Below are positions 8,724-18,110 of a stretch of DNA of 64,000 bases, in pieces. The stretch's first letter is position 1. Each line of letters begins with the position of its first letter. Made by a program: the position numbers and the translations under genes. Origin of the DNA: Muribaculaceae bacterium (GTDB lineage Bacteria > Bacteroidota > Bacteroidia > Bacteroidales > Muribaculaceae). Location of the stretch: assembly GCA_017405965.1 (NCBI GenBank), contig JAFQZK010000004.1:62001-126000 (forward strand), in the 5' to 3' direction. Under the pieces are notes generated by a model, which was not told the DNA's origin, ran no database searches, and saw only the letters and a list, made by a program, of their open reading frames with translations.

Positions 8724-11159
8724 TCACATCAACGTCTTGATATAATCAATGCCCTCTTTTGCAGTTTTGGTATATGGATGTTCCGCTCCGAGCAGTTTTA
8801 AACACACATTATAGGCTTTGGTATAGTATTCTATTGCCTTATCATACTCACTCTTGTTGAGGTAAACCATACCGATAGAAGCGTATGACACAGCAGTGTC
8901 TAGATGGTCTACTCCCAACACTTTTTCTTCAATCTCCAATGCTAAGCTATAAAATTCCAATGCAGTATCATAGTCGCCCTTGTTATGGAAAACCATGCCG
9001 ATATTGCTGAATAAAGCGGCATTCCCTACATAGTCCACTCCCTGCACTTCTTCAATCTCTAATACCTTATTATAGCATTCCAGTGCCTCGTCGAATTTGC
9101 CCGTTCTAGCAGAAATTATACCGAGGTTGAAGTAAGTCTGAGCAATGGCTTTTTGGTCTGCTCCATTCATTTTCTCAAAAACTCCCAATGCCTTGTTACA
9201 GTATTCCAGCGCATTGTCATATTCGCCCAAATCACCATAAATAGAACCAATGTTGTTGTATGTCGTAGCAGTATAAGGATGGTCGGGACCAAGTGCTCTT
9301 TCTTCAATTTCCAAGGCCTTGCTACAGCGTTCCAGCGCTTTATCATACTGACCAGTTTTCTTGTAAACCGAGCCAATATTGTTGTACGATATGGCAACAT
9401 CGGGGTGTTCTGTGCCCAGTACTTTCTCCTGTATTTCCAATGCCATGCCGTAGTATTCCAAGGCTTTGTCATATTCACCTATATTATCGTAAACAGCACC
9501 GATATTACTGTATAACGTTGCAATCTTAGGATGATTGGCACCTAATACTTTCTCAAGAATAACCAATGTACTGTCATAATACTCCAGTGACTTGTTGTAC
9601 TTGCCTAATTTACTGAATGCCAAACCGATGTTGTTGTAGGCTGAAGCAGTTTCAGGATGTTGTGCGCCCAATATTTTCTTGCCGAGATCCAAAGCCTTGC
9701 CACAATATTCCAAAGCTTTGTCATATTGACCATTATTTATGTAAGCTAATCCAATATTATTATATACCACAGCGGTGGAGGGATGGTTTGTACCAAGAAC
9801 TTTCTCATAAATAATCAGTGCATTGCCATAATACTCCAGAGATTTCTCGTACCATCCCTTTTTATCGTAAACTGCGCCAATATTATTGTAAATAGCAGCG
9901 GTAAAGGGATGGTCTGAGCCCAGTTCTTTTATATATATCTCCAGCGTTTGGTCAAGATATTCCAGTGTTTTGTCATACTCACCCTTACTCTTATAAATCT
10001 CACCAAGACTGTTGTATACTGTAGCGCTCCCAAAACTATTCACGCCAAATGTTTTCTCAGATATATCTAGCGCCTTGTTATGATACTCCAAAGCCTTGTC
10101 ATAGTCGCCCTTTTTTGTATAAACATCACCGATATTCATGTAGAACTCCGCTGTCCAGCCACTTAATTCACCAAATTGGATTTGGGATTGTTGTAATCCC
10201 CGTTGATAGTAGGATAACGCCAATGGATAATTTGCCAAATAATCAGATATATATTTTCCAGCTTCTATTTGCCATTGGACGTTGGTTGTATCGAGATTGG
10301 CGCGTTTCTCTAGATAGGAGGAGGCAGAGTCGTTATGGTGATCCATTGATACATCCATCAAAAATCTCTCAAAGAGGGAGAAACAATCTTGGGCAATATC
10401 CTTTAGTTTCGCTTCTTTGATTTTCTTTATGTATTCTAGACGTTGTGCAAGTTTGGCCTCCTCTTCATTCAAAACATCAACATCATGCCAATATTCGTTG
10501 ATACGTGTGTCAATGTTGCCTTTGGTCTTCAGGAGGGAGTCGGCCTCGGCCAAACGCCCGTTTAGAATACAGTCGCTGATGCGTAGGTTAAACTCATCCA
10601 TTTGATCAAAGTCCATTTTACTGTAGCGATCGACCATTTCGTTGATGAGTTGTTCGTTTTTCGTTTGCTCTGCATAGAGTTGCCGCAACTTGTCTTGATA
10701 CTCTTCTTGAGTGATTCTGTTCTGTTGCTTGAGGAATTCAATTTCGGCCTCCTTGGCTTTCAACTTGCGAAGAAGGTTCTTGCTTATTCTCTGCTCATTT
10801 TCGATTCTATCTTTTTCCAACTGTTTAGTGTCCTCCATGACGATAATCAGTGGATTGGTCGAGTAGGTATATTGTCGACTGGTTGCCTCAGGATCAACGA
10901 GAACGTAACCCTTTTTCGTGACGCTCTGGAGATAGAATATACTAGAAGGAATGGGGAAGGAAATGTTGCCTTTCCCGTCTGATACCACAGCCGTGCGGCC
11001 CTTAATCCTCACTGTAGCGCCCGCGATTCGATTTCCTGCAATCACTTTACCATTATTGTCCAAGCGGCCCTTGGTTTTGATGTAGCCGTGCTGGATTTGG
11101 GCCACAGCGCTGAGAGCGAAGCACAGGCAAATAGCTAATAAGGTTAGTAATTTTTTCAT
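8724..11159 (-). CDS. TPR-repeat periplasmic or surface protein
   Basis: About 811 residues. Signal peptide MKKLLTLLAICLCFALSAVAQ, then an N-terminal beta-rich domain with GATVRIKGRTAVVSDGKGNI like carboxypeptidase-regulatory folds (about 20-100), a predicted coiled coil (about 110-215, rich in K/E/Q), and then roughly 13 kinesin-light-chain-type TPRs of 42 residues (pattern YDKALEYYxKALEIxEKVLGxxHPxTA). The repeats most likely form a protein-binding solenoid. I start at the ATG at 11159; an ATG at 11168 adds three residues. A -7 element CAAATATA on plus (TATATTTG on minus) is at 11192-11199. No partner gene is adjacent, so function is unknown. Confidence 0.88.
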   Translation of the reverse strand: MKKLLTLLAICLCFALSAVAQIQHGYIKTKGRLDNNGKVIAGNRIAGATVRIKGRTAVVSDGKGNISFPIPSSIFYLQSVTKKGYVLVDPEATSRQYTYSTNPLIIVMEDTKQLEKDRIENEQRISKNLLRKLKAKEAEIEFLKQQNRITQEEYQDKLRQLYAEQTKNEQLINEMVDRYSKMDFDQMDEFNLRISDCILNGRLAEADSLLKTKGNIDTRINEYWHDVDVLNEEEAKLAQRLEYIKKIKEAKLKDIAQDCFSLFERFLMDVSMDHHNDSASSYLEKRANLDTTNVQWQIEAGKYISDYLANYPLALSYYQRGLQQSQIQFGELSGWTAEFYMNIGDVYTKKGDYDKALEYHNKALDISEKTFGVNSFGSATVYNSLGEIYKSKGEYDKTLEYLDQTLEIYIKELGSDHPFTAAIYNNIGAVYDKKGWYEKSLEYYGNALIIYEKVLGTNHPSTAVVYNNIGLAYINNGQYDKALEYCGKALDLGKKILGAQHPETASAYNNIGLAFSKLGKYNKSLEYYDSTLVILEKVLGANHPKIATLYSNIGAVYDNIGEYDKALEYYGMALEIQEKVLGTEHPDVAISYNNIGSVYKKTGQYDKALERCSKALEIEERALGPDHPYTATTYNNIGSIYGDLGEYDNALEYCNKALGVFEKMNGADQKAIAQTYFNLGIISARTGKFDEALECYNKVLEIEEVQGVDYVGNAALFSNIGMVFHNKGDYDTALEFYSLALEIEEKVLGVDHLDTAVSYASIGMVYLNKSEYDKAIEYYTKAYNVCLKLLGAEHPYTKTAKEGIDYIKTLM

Positions 11160-11301
11160 CTCGCTCATTGAGGTTAAATAGATTAGATTTGCAAATATAC
11201 ATATTTTCTTGATAAAAGCGCTGAAAAAGGGGAATCGAGGGGTAACAGTCTTGGCTATTTTCCCTAACTTGAAGTGGGAGAATCAGTTTTTTTGATTAAT
11301 T

Positions 11302-11334
11302 GTTGCAGATTATCACGAGAAAATATTATTTTTG
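11302..11334 (+). promoter_or_regulatory. promoter of first Omp28-dockerin gene
   Basis: GTTG at 11302-11305, 21-base spacer, TATTTTTG at 11327-11334. Predicted leader is about 100 bases. Confidence 0.55.
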
Positions 11335-11442
11335 TGCACTCAATTAATTTTTTAATTGATTTCAGTAACATAACCGCATTTTTTAATCGTAACCACATAT
11401 TTTAACCAATTCTCGTATAACTATTAACTCAAAACATCAGCT

Positions 11443-13398
11443 ATGAAGAAATTATTATTCCTGCTGACAGCAGTCATGCTGTTACCCGTGGCACTGAGTG
11501 CCCAATTGCTCAACAATCAGGAGATCCAAGTGCAACGTGCACAACTGATGCCGAAGAGCCTCACACATCAGTTCAAGGCTCCTGCTCGTGCCGACCTGGC
11601 TGAAAACCAGATGATTCTTGGCCACTATGACACCGACGACATTACAGTCGGCGGTTATCTGGGCTTGACCAATTTCGCTGGAGTCATTCCCATTGCTGTT
11701 GAACTCACTCCCGATGAGCTCGCTATGTTCCAGGGTGGCAAGATTGTCGCCTTCAGGGTAGGTCTTTCGGTTTCAACCGCTGTTTCTCGTGTGTTTGTAG
11801 GACCGTCGAACGATTCCGGCCTCGGCCCCTTCACCGAATGGAGTTGCAACGTCAGGTCTCAGGGATGGAACACGATTCCCGTCGATCCTCCCTATGAGAT
11901 CAATCTTGATGACGAAACCGGACTGTTCATCGGTTTTGACTACAGGCAGACCACAACCAACTATCCCCTCTCATATGTCGAGGTGGGTAACACCTATTAT
12001 AACACCTATGCCTATCTGACCTATCAGGGCACTACCGGTTGGTTTGACATCGGAACGAACGATTACGGCAACTTGAGTCTGCAATGCATCGTCGAGAGTG
12101 ACCAATTCCCCGAATACATCATCCAAGCCTATGGACTGTCGACAAAAAAATACATCAAGACAGGCGAAGATATCGAATTCTCATTCAATATCAAGAACGG
12201 CGGTATCGCTTCTGAAATTGCTGCCGGTGCAGTCACCTATGATGTGTTTATCGACGGCACTCAGGTTGCGACGTTGTCCAACACCGAAGCCTTTGGCAGG
12301 GATTATAAGTCATTATCCGACGTTGTCTCCTCGGCAGGCCTTGCACCTGGCAAGCACACGCTGACCGTTGAGATCGGCACCCTGAATGGCGAGCCCATCG
12401 AGAAAACCGTCACCATGGAACGTGAGTTCACCATCTATGAGTTCGGTTTTGCCCGTCAGATGCACTTGGTTGAACAGTTCACCGCTATCGGTTGCACTCA
12501 CTGCCCCAAGGGTACCCACATGCTGCAACTTCTCACCGAAATGCGCAATGACATCGCTTGGGTAGCTATTCACCAGAACTTCAATGGCACTGACCCCATG
12601 AGGACCGTGCAGTGTGACACTATCAACAACTATCAGGGTAACAGCTCATTCCCCTCGGCTTCATTCGACCGCACTGATGGTTGGGAGGAAGAAGGTGTCG
12701 TTTCTAACAGCATTGGTTATTACGCTGAATATCACCAAATGATTGCCGAAGAATTGAGCGCCTTCTTTGACGAACTGGGCGAGGCTCCCTCGTTTGCCAC
12801 CGTCAACATTAACAGCACGCTCGATCCTGAAACCCGCGAGGCTGTCATCACCATCAACGGTGAACTGACCCCCGACTTTGACCAGATGCTCGGTGCCGAC
12901 AGCAAGCTCACCGTCTATATTACCGAGGACGGCATCGTGAATCGTCAGTTAAATGACGGCACATGGGAACAAAACTATGTGCACAACGGTGTAATGCGCA
13001 GGGCCCTCGGCTCGGCGCTGGGCAACAACCTGAACCGCGACGGCAACAGCTATGAGAATGTCTATACCTACACCATTCCCTCGACCTGGAATCTCGACAA
13101 CTTGAATGTAGTGGCCTTCATCAGCCGTCCTCTGATCAACGGACGCACCGGAGTTTATACCGACCTGTTCGTCAACCAAGCCAACAAGCGCAAACTGGGC
13201 GAGTTTGACGAGCCGACGATTCGCGGCGACGTTGACGGTAACGGCGTTGTCAATATCGTTGATGTGACCTTGCTGATTCAATACGCGCTCTCGGGCCAAG
13301 GCGAGGGCATCAATGTCGATGCAGCCGATTTCACTGGGGACGGTGCCATCAACATCAATGACGTGACAACACTGATCCAGTATGTGCTCACGCTTTAA
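11443..13398 (+). CDS. Omp28-related secreted protein with C-terminal dockerin
   Basis: 651 residues. Signal peptide MKKLLFLLTAVMLLPVALSAQ; residues about 55-330 are beta-rich with no motif I recognise. The Omp28-type region begins near residue 340 with QMHLVEQFTAIGCTHCPKG, a thioredoxin-fold-like segment with a CxxC pair, continuing through SSFPSASFDR. The C-terminal about 65 residues carry two dockerin-type calcium loops (GDVDGNGVVNIVDVTLLIQY and DFTGDGAININDVTTLIQYV). Omp28 of Porphyromonas gingivalis is a surface adhesin/lipoprotein. A paralogue follows immediately (13664-15493). Its own promoter and terminator make it a single-gene unit. Confidence 0.88.
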   Translation: MKKLLFLLTAVMLLPVALSAQLLNNQEIQVQRAQLMPKSLTHQFKAPARADLAENQMILGHYDTDDITVGGYLGLTNFAGVIPIAVELTPDELAMFQGGKIVAFRVGLSVSTAVSRVFVGPSNDSGLGPFTEWSCNVRSQGWNTIPVDPPYEINLDDETGLFIGFDYRQTTTNYPLSYVEVGNTYYNTYAYLTYQGTTGWFDIGTNDYGNLSLQCIVESDQFPEYIIQAYGLSTKKYIKTGEDIEFSFNIKNGGIASEIAAGAVTYDVFIDGTQVATLSNTEAFGRDYKSLSDVVSSAGLAPGKHTLTVEIGTLNGEPIEKTVTMEREFTIYEFGFARQMHLVEQFTAIGCTHCPKGTHMLQLLTEMRNDIAWVAIHQNFNGTDPMRTVQCDTINNYQGNSSFPSASFDRTDGWEEEGVVSNSIGYYAEYHQMIAEELSAFFDELGEAPSFATVNINSTLDPETREAVITINGELTPDFDQMLGADSKLTVYITEDGIVNRQLNDGTWEQNYVHNGVMRRALGSALGNNLNRDGNSYENVYTYTIPSTWNLDNLNVVAFISRPLINGRTGVYTDLFVNQANKRKLGEFDEPTIRGDVDGNGVVNIVDVTLLIQYALSGQGEGINVDAADFTGDGAININDVTTLIQYVLTL

Positions 13399-13440
13399 AG
13401 TCATCTCATCATCGGTCTAACGACCGACTGATCCAATAAC

Positions 13441-13480
13441 CGAGGGGGACAAGCCAGCGAACTTGTCCCCCTCGTTGCAT
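13441..13480 (+). terminator. terminator of first Omp28 gene
   Basis: Perfect 13-bp stem (13441-13453 with 13462-13474), CGAGGGGG base, followed by TTG. Confidence 0.8.
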
Positions 13481-13565
13481 ACCCTGAGAAAGCCAATGCT
13501 CTGCCAAAATGAAGAGCGATTGATAAAAAAGCGATAAAATGAATAAAAAAATCAATTATTCTCTC

Positions 13566-13573
13566 TAAATTTG
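13566..13573 (+). promoter_or_regulatory. -7 element of second Omp28 gene
   Basis: TAAATTTG matches the -7 consensus; no clear -33 box is seen at the right spacing. Predicted leader is about 85-90 bases, similar to the paralogue. Confidence 0.45.
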
Positions 13574-13663
13574 TGCATTCCAAAAAGATAACCACCTAAG
13601 TCGCTTGCAATTTATTACAAACCGACAATCATTAATATATTCATCACATTAATTATCAACAAC

Positions 13664-15493
13664 ATGAGAAAATTATTATCACTCTTGATGGCAGCATTGC
13701 TGCTGCCGTTCGCATTGGGAGCACTGGATCTCCAGCCCAATCAGATGCTTATGGGGCACTACACATCCGATGAACTGGCCGAGACCGGTTGGGGAAAAAC
13801 CTTCCTTAGCGGTGACAACATCGTGGCCACCGACATCACGCCCGACGAACTCGCTATTTTTCAAGGCAGCAAGCTTATCGCCTTTCGTGTGGGTCTGGCC
13901 GAATCGACCCCTGTCACCCGTGTGTTTGTCATCCCTGTTGATACCGATGGCAATCCCACCGATGAAGTCACCGAGTGGTCTTGCAACGTCTCGGAGCAAG
14001 GTTGGAACCTGATTGAACTTGAGACCCCCTACGAGATTAATTTGCCCAGCGGTTACAGCCTGAGAATCGGCTTCGACTACTTACAGGAAACCAAGAATTC
14101 CAAGCCCCTCTCGGCAGTCAATGCGGGCACCATTTACCGCACCTTACACTTCAAGAACGGCAAATGGATGAACTATGGCGTGAACACCACCGGTAACCTG
14201 AGTCTGCAGTGCATCTGTGAGAACGATAACTTCCCTCACTACATCCTTCGCACCAACGACCTGTACTGCACCAAGAATCTGAGAATCGGCGATGACCTCT
14301 CGTTCTCGTTCCAGGCCTATAACCTGGGCAGTGTGAAAATCAACCCTGGTGAAGTCAACTTTGACGTCGCCATTGATGGACAGGTCGTGAAAACCTTCAG
14401 CAACGCTGAAACGCTGACAACCATGCCTGTCTATCTCTCGAACTCAATCAATACGGCAGGCCTCACACCGGGCCAGCACACTCTCACGGTGACCCCCACC
14501 ACCATCAACGGAGAACCTATCGTGGATGCAACGGCCTCGAGCGCCACGTTCAAGAGCTTTGAGTTCGGCTTCACACACCAGATGCATCTGGTGGAACAAT
14601 TCACCTCGACCAGCTGCACCTATTGCCCGGCCGGCACCGCCAACATCAAGAACCTTTCCGATATGCGTGGCGATATCGCCTGGGTAGCCATCCACGACAT
14701 CCAGAATCCGAACAACCCTGATCCGTTCACAACCTCGCAAGGCGATTCGATTACCTCCTTCGAGCGCATCGACGGTTTCCCCGAGGGCACCTTCGATCGC
14801 TCAATGGGCTTCAACGGAAACAGTCTTTATGCAGCCATTTCAGGTATACCCGCATCAGAGATGAGCACCTTCCTGGACTATGTATCAGAGACTCCGGCAT
14901 GGGCCACCATCAACGTGAGCAGCACCTATGACCCCGAGACTCGCCAGGCTGTCATCACCATCGACGGCCAAACAGAGGTCGATTTCGACACCCGCATGGG
15001 TAGCGACAGCAAGCTCTCGGTTTTTCTTACCGAGAACGGCCTCGTAGCTCCCCAAGTGAGCGGTGGCAACGACTATGTTCACAACAACGTGTTCCGCATG
15101 GCAATAGGTTCGGTCAAGGGTGTAGCCTTGAACAGGACCGATAACACCTACAAGAACGAATTCTCTATCGTCATCCCCGAAGAATGGAATGCCGAAAACA
15201 TGAACATCGTGGCCTTCATCAGCCGCCCGTTGCGCGCTAACGCACTCTCGGACCTCTATGTCACCAACGCCAACAAGCGCAAGCTGGGCGAAAACGACGA
15301 CGAGCCGACGGTGATCCCCGGTGACGTTGACGGTAACGGCATTGTCAATATCGGTGACGTGACCATGCTGATTCAATATCTGCTCACTGGCCAAGCCGAT
15401 GGCATCCATCTCGATGCCGCTGACTGCACCCAGGACAACGCCGTCAACATCAACGACGTGACAACACTCATCACTATGGTGCTCAACAATTAA
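13664..15493 (+). CDS. Omp28-related secreted protein with C-terminal dockerin (paralogue)
   Basis: 609 residues, signal peptide MRKLLSLLMAALLLPFALG. Same plan as the upstream gene: beta-rich N-terminal half, Omp28-type segment near residue 306 (QMHLVEQFTSTSCTYCPAG, again with CxxC), then SKLSVFLTENGLV and FISRPLR blocks shared with its neighbour, and two C-terminal dockerin-type loops (GDVDGNGIVNIGDVTMLIQY, NINDVTTLITMVL). It lacks about 35 residues found between signal peptide and domain in the first copy. The two genes probably arose by tandem duplication and are clearly diverged. Confidence 0.88.
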   Translation: MRKLLSLLMAALLLPFALGALDLQPNQMLMGHYTSDELAETGWGKTFLSGDNIVATDITPDELAIFQGSKLIAFRVGLAESTPVTRVFVIPVDTDGNPTDEVTEWSCNVSEQGWNLIELETPYEINLPSGYSLRIGFDYLQETKNSKPLSAVNAGTIYRTLHFKNGKWMNYGVNTTGNLSLQCICENDNFPHYILRTNDLYCTKNLRIGDDLSFSFQAYNLGSVKINPGEVNFDVAIDGQVVKTFSNAETLTTMPVYLSNSINTAGLTPGQHTLTVTPTTINGEPIVDATASSATFKSFEFGFTHQMHLVEQFTSTSCTYCPAGTANIKNLSDMRGDIAWVAIHDIQNPNNPDPFTTSQGDSITSFERIDGFPEGTFDRSMGFNGNSLYAAISGIPASEMSTFLDYVSETPAWATINVSSTYDPETRQAVITIDGQTEVDFDTRMGSDSKLSVFLTENGLVAPQVSGGNDYVHNNVFRMAIGSVKGVALNRTDNTYKNEFSIVIPEEWNAENMNIVAFISRPLRANALSDLYVTNANKRKLGENDDEPTVIPGDVDGNGIVNIGDVTMLIQYLLTGQADGIHLDAADCTQDNAVNINDVTTLITMVLNN

Positions 15494-15537
15494 AAGGTAT
15501 TTTGCTTCTTGTTGAAAAACAAGAAGTTACAATAAAC

Positions 15538-15577
15538 GAGGGAGCAAGTTCGCCAATGAACTTGCTCCCTCTTGTTG
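15538..15577 (+). terminator. terminator of second Omp28 gene
   Basis: Perfect 14-bp stem (15538-15551 with 15558-15571), GAGGGAGCAAGTTC arm, followed by TTGTTG. Confidence 0.8.
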
Positions 15578-15602
15578 ATGCTTATTAGACTGGTCTGTCG
15601 TG

Positions 15603-15677
15603 TCGGGGTACCTGGATTCGAACCAGGGACTTCCTGCTCCCAAAGCAGGCGCGCTAACCGGACTGCGCTACACCCCG
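15603..15677 (-). tRNA. tRNA-Pro (TGG)
   Basis: On the minus strand CGGGGTG (from 15677) pairs with TACCCCG (to 15604), with discriminator A. The anticodon stem CCTGC/GCAGG encloses loop TTTGGGA (anticodon TGG), and the T arm contains GGTTCGAATCC. The 3' CCA is not encoded, unlike the tRNA-Asp in this window. Confidence 0.95.
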
Positions 15678-15777
15678 TTCGGTTTTTAGCGGTGCAAAGG
15701 TAGTGCAAACCGAGAGTAATACCAAAAAAATTGCTTTTTTTTTGCCTTCTTTGGGTCCAATTGTAGAGAGAATGTAT

Positions 15778-15785
15778 TAACTTTG
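15778..15785 (+). promoter_or_regulatory. -7 element of aspS
   Basis: TAACTTTG fits the -7 consensus; the nearest TTTG (15750-15753) is 24 bases upstream. It lies just before the in-frame ATG at 15787, which argues that translation starts at 15838 instead. Confidence 0.5.
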
Positions 15786-15837
15786 TATGTTTGAAACGAC
15801 AATAACGATAAAAAACCTATCAATACGAGATTCAACA

Positions 15838-17619
15838 ATGTACAGAACCAAGACTAACGGCGAACTTCGTCTGGCCAATGTGGGCGAAGTCGTGACTCTG
15901 GCAGGCTGGGTACAGCGCACCCGCAAGATGGGTGGCATGACCTTTGTGGACCTGCGTGACCGCTATGGCATCACTCAAATCGTGTTTAACAACGAGGTGG
16001 ACGCCGCCCTCTGTGAGCAGGCCAACCACTTGGGACGTGAATATGTCATCCAGGTCGAGGGCACCGTTGCCGAGCGCTCGAGCAAGAACGCTAACATGCC
16101 CACTGGCGACATCGAGATCATCGCCAGCAAGTTGAACATCCTGAGCGAGAGCATCACGCCGCCGTTCACCATCGAGGACAATACCGACGGTGGCGACGAC
16201 CTGAGAATGAAGTACCGCTATCTGGACCTGCGCCGCAATGCCGTGCGCAAGAATCTGGAGCTGCGCCACGATATGGCCATCCTTATCCGCAACTACCTGG
16301 ATGACAAGGGTTTCCTTGAGGTTGAAACGCCCATCCTCATCGGTTCGACGCCCGAGGGTGCCCGCGACTTCATCGTGCCCTCGCGCATGAATCCCGGTCA
16401 GTTCTATGCCCTGCCCCAGAGCCCGCAGACGCTGAAGCAGCTGCTGATGGTGGCCGGCTTTGACCGCTACTTCCAGATTGCCAAGTGCTTCCGCGACGAG
16501 GACCTGCGCGCCGACCGTCAGCCCGAGTTCACCCAGATCGACTGCGAGATGAGCTTTGTCGATCAGGAGGACGTGCTCGAGGTGTTCGAGGGTCTGGCAC
16601 GCCATCTGTTCAAGAAGGTGCGCAATGTCGACCTGCCCGAGAAACTCGACCAGATGACCTGGCACGAGGCGATGCGCCTTTACGGTAGCGATAAGCCCGA
16701 CCGCCGCTTCGGCATGACCTTTGTCGAGGTGGACGATGTGCTCAAGGGCACCGGCACTTTCCCCGTGTTCAACGAGGCTAACTACATCGGCGCCATCTGC
16801 GCCCCCGGCTGTGCCGACTATACCCGCAAGCAGCTCGACGGCCTGGTTGACTTCGTAAAGCGTCCGCAGGTGGGTGCCAAGGGCCTGGTATATGTGAAGT
16901 TCAACACCGACGGCACCGTCAAGAGCAGCATCGACAAGTTCTACGAGCCCGAGGTATGGCAGAAGCTCAAGGAGAAGATGGGCGCCAACGACGGCGACCT
17001 CGTCCTCATCATGAGCGGCGACAACGCCAACAAGACGCGCGTGCAACTGTGCACCCTGCGCCTCGAGATGGGCGAACGCCTGGGCCTGAGGGACAAGAAC
17101 AAGTTCGAGTGCCTGTGGATTGTAGATTTCCCGCTGTTTGAGTGGAGCGACGAGGAGCAGCGCCTGATGGCGACGCACCACCCGTTCACCATGCCCAACC
17201 CCGACGATATCCCCTTGCTCGACGAGCATCCCGAGCAGGTGCGCGCCGTGGCCTACGACTTCGTGTGCAACGGTATCGAGGTGGGCGGCGGCAGCCTCCG
17301 TATCCACGACGGTAAACTGCAGGCCAAGATGTTCGACATCCTGGGCTTCACCCCCGAGCGCGCCATGGCACAGTTCGGCTTCCTGATCAACGCCTTCAAG
17401 TACGGTGCACCTCCCCATGCAGGTCTGGCCTTCGGTTTCGATCGCTTTGTATCAATCATGGCTGGTCTGGACAGCATCCGTGACTGCATCGCCTATCCGA
17501 AGAACAACAGTGGCCGCGATGTGATGCTCGATGCTCCCAGTCCCGTTGACCAGAAGCAACTCGACGAGCTCTACATCGACATCGACCGCGAGCGCCTGAA
17601 AGCAGAGAACAAAAACTGA
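15838..17619 (+). CDS. aspS: aspartyl-tRNA synthetase
   Basis: Class II synthetase that charges tRNA-Asp in the cytoplasm. About 593 residues, normal for the bacterial enzyme with its GAD insertion domain. Visible parts are the N-terminal OB-fold anticodon domain ([23 protein letters not shown]), motif 1/2 segments ([38 protein letters not shown]) and motif 3 at the end ([15 protein letters not shown]). I prefer the ATG at 15838: family members begin MYRT, and a -7 element sits just upstream of the alternative ATG at 15787. A tRNA-Asp gene lies 7 kb away. Confidence 0.97.
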   Translation: MYRTKTNGELRLANVGEVVTLAGWVQRTRKMGGMTFVDLRDRYGITQIVFNNEVDAALCEQANHLGREYVIQVEGTVAERSSKNANMPTGDIEIIASKLNILSESITPPFTIEDNTDGGDDLRMKYRYLDLRRNAVRKNLELRHDMAILIRNYLDDKGFLEVETPILIGSTPEGARDFIVPSRMNPGQFYALPQSPQTLKQLLMVAGFDRYFQIAKCFRDEDLRADRQPEFTQIDCEMSFVDQEDVLEVFEGLARHLFKKVRNVDLPEKLDQMTWHEAMRLYGSDKPDRRFGMTFVEVDDVLKGTGTFPVFNEANYIGAICAPGCADYTRKQLDGLVDFVKRPQVGAKGLVYVKFNTDGTVKSSIDKFYEPEVWQKLKEKMGANDGDLVLIMSGDNANKTRVQLCTLRLEMGERLGLRDKNKFECLWIVDFPLFEWSDEEQRLMATHHPFTMPNPDDIPLLDEHPEQVRAVAYDFVCNGIEVGGGSLRIHDGKLQAKMFDILGFTPERAMAQFGFLINAFKYGAPPHAGLAFGFDRFVSIMAGLDSIRDCIAYPKNNSGRDVMLDAPSPVDQKQLDELYIDIDRERLKAENKN

Positions 17620-17634
17620 TTGAGTTTCTAGTTT

Positions 17635-18090
17635 CTAGTCCCTAGTCCCTAGTTTTTTATTCCTAGTTCCTAGTTTCTAGCATGAAGTCAAGTGAGTTTA
17701 GAGATCTAATTGTATGGCAAAAGTCAATGGACTTGGCCGTAGAGGTCTATCACATAACGAAGTTACTACCGAGAGAAGAAACTTACGCTTTAGCTGATCA
17801 AATGCGTAGGGCCGTGGTTTCTATTCCATCGAATATCGCTGAAGGACAAGGAAGAATCACATCCAAGGAGTTTATCCGCTTCTTATCTGTTGCTAGGGGG
17901 TCTCTTAGTGAACTTTCAACCCAAATCGAATTATGTGAAAGATTACATTATATAGACCAATCACAAACCGTAGTTCTGCATACTCGAATTACTGAAATCG
18001 CAAAGATGCTAAATGCATTGTCAAATTCACTAAAGGATTAACAACTAGGGACTAGGGACCAGGGACTAAAAACTAGGGACTAGGGACTAG
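17635..18090. repeat. CTAGTCCC inverted repeats flanking the four-helix-bundle gene
   Basis: Left arm at 17635-17658 is made of CTAGTCCC units ending in TTTTT. The right arm at 18068-18090 is its reverse complement (about 23 bp), followed by further GGGACTA units to about 18105. The gene 17682-18041 lies between them. Related low-complexity heptamer strings occur in other intergenic gaps of this window. Confidence 0.75.
17682..18041 (+). CDS. four-helix-bundle protein (S23/IVP family)
   Basis: 119 residues matching the family named after proteins encoded in 23S rRNA intervening sequences: FRDLIVWQKSMDLAVEVYHI, LADQMRRAVVSIPSNIAEG and FLSVARGSLSELSTQIELC are its characteristic helices. The family forms pentameric bundles; related Avd proteins help diversity-generating retroelements, but no reverse transcriptase is nearby. 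The gene is much more AT-rich than aspS and the Nif3 gene around it and is bracketed by inverted CTAGTCCC repeats, which suggests it arrived as a unit. Cellular role is unknown. Confidence 0.9.
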   Translation: MKSSEFRDLIVWQKSMDLAVEVYHITKLLPREETYALADQMRRAVVSIPSNIAEGQGRITSKEFIRFLSVARGSLSELSTQIELCERLHYIDQSQTVVLHTRITEIAKMLNALSNSLKD

Positions 18091-18110
18091 GGACTAAAAA
18101 CTAAAGATCA

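Noticed and set aside
15603-15677. tRNA-associated integration site
   Set aside because: No duplicated tRNA 3' end or integrase nearby; tRNA-Pro sits between ordinary genes.
15832-17418. 528-codon minus-strand frame opposite aspS
   Set aside because: Antisense to all three class II synthetase motifs; no start context or family features.
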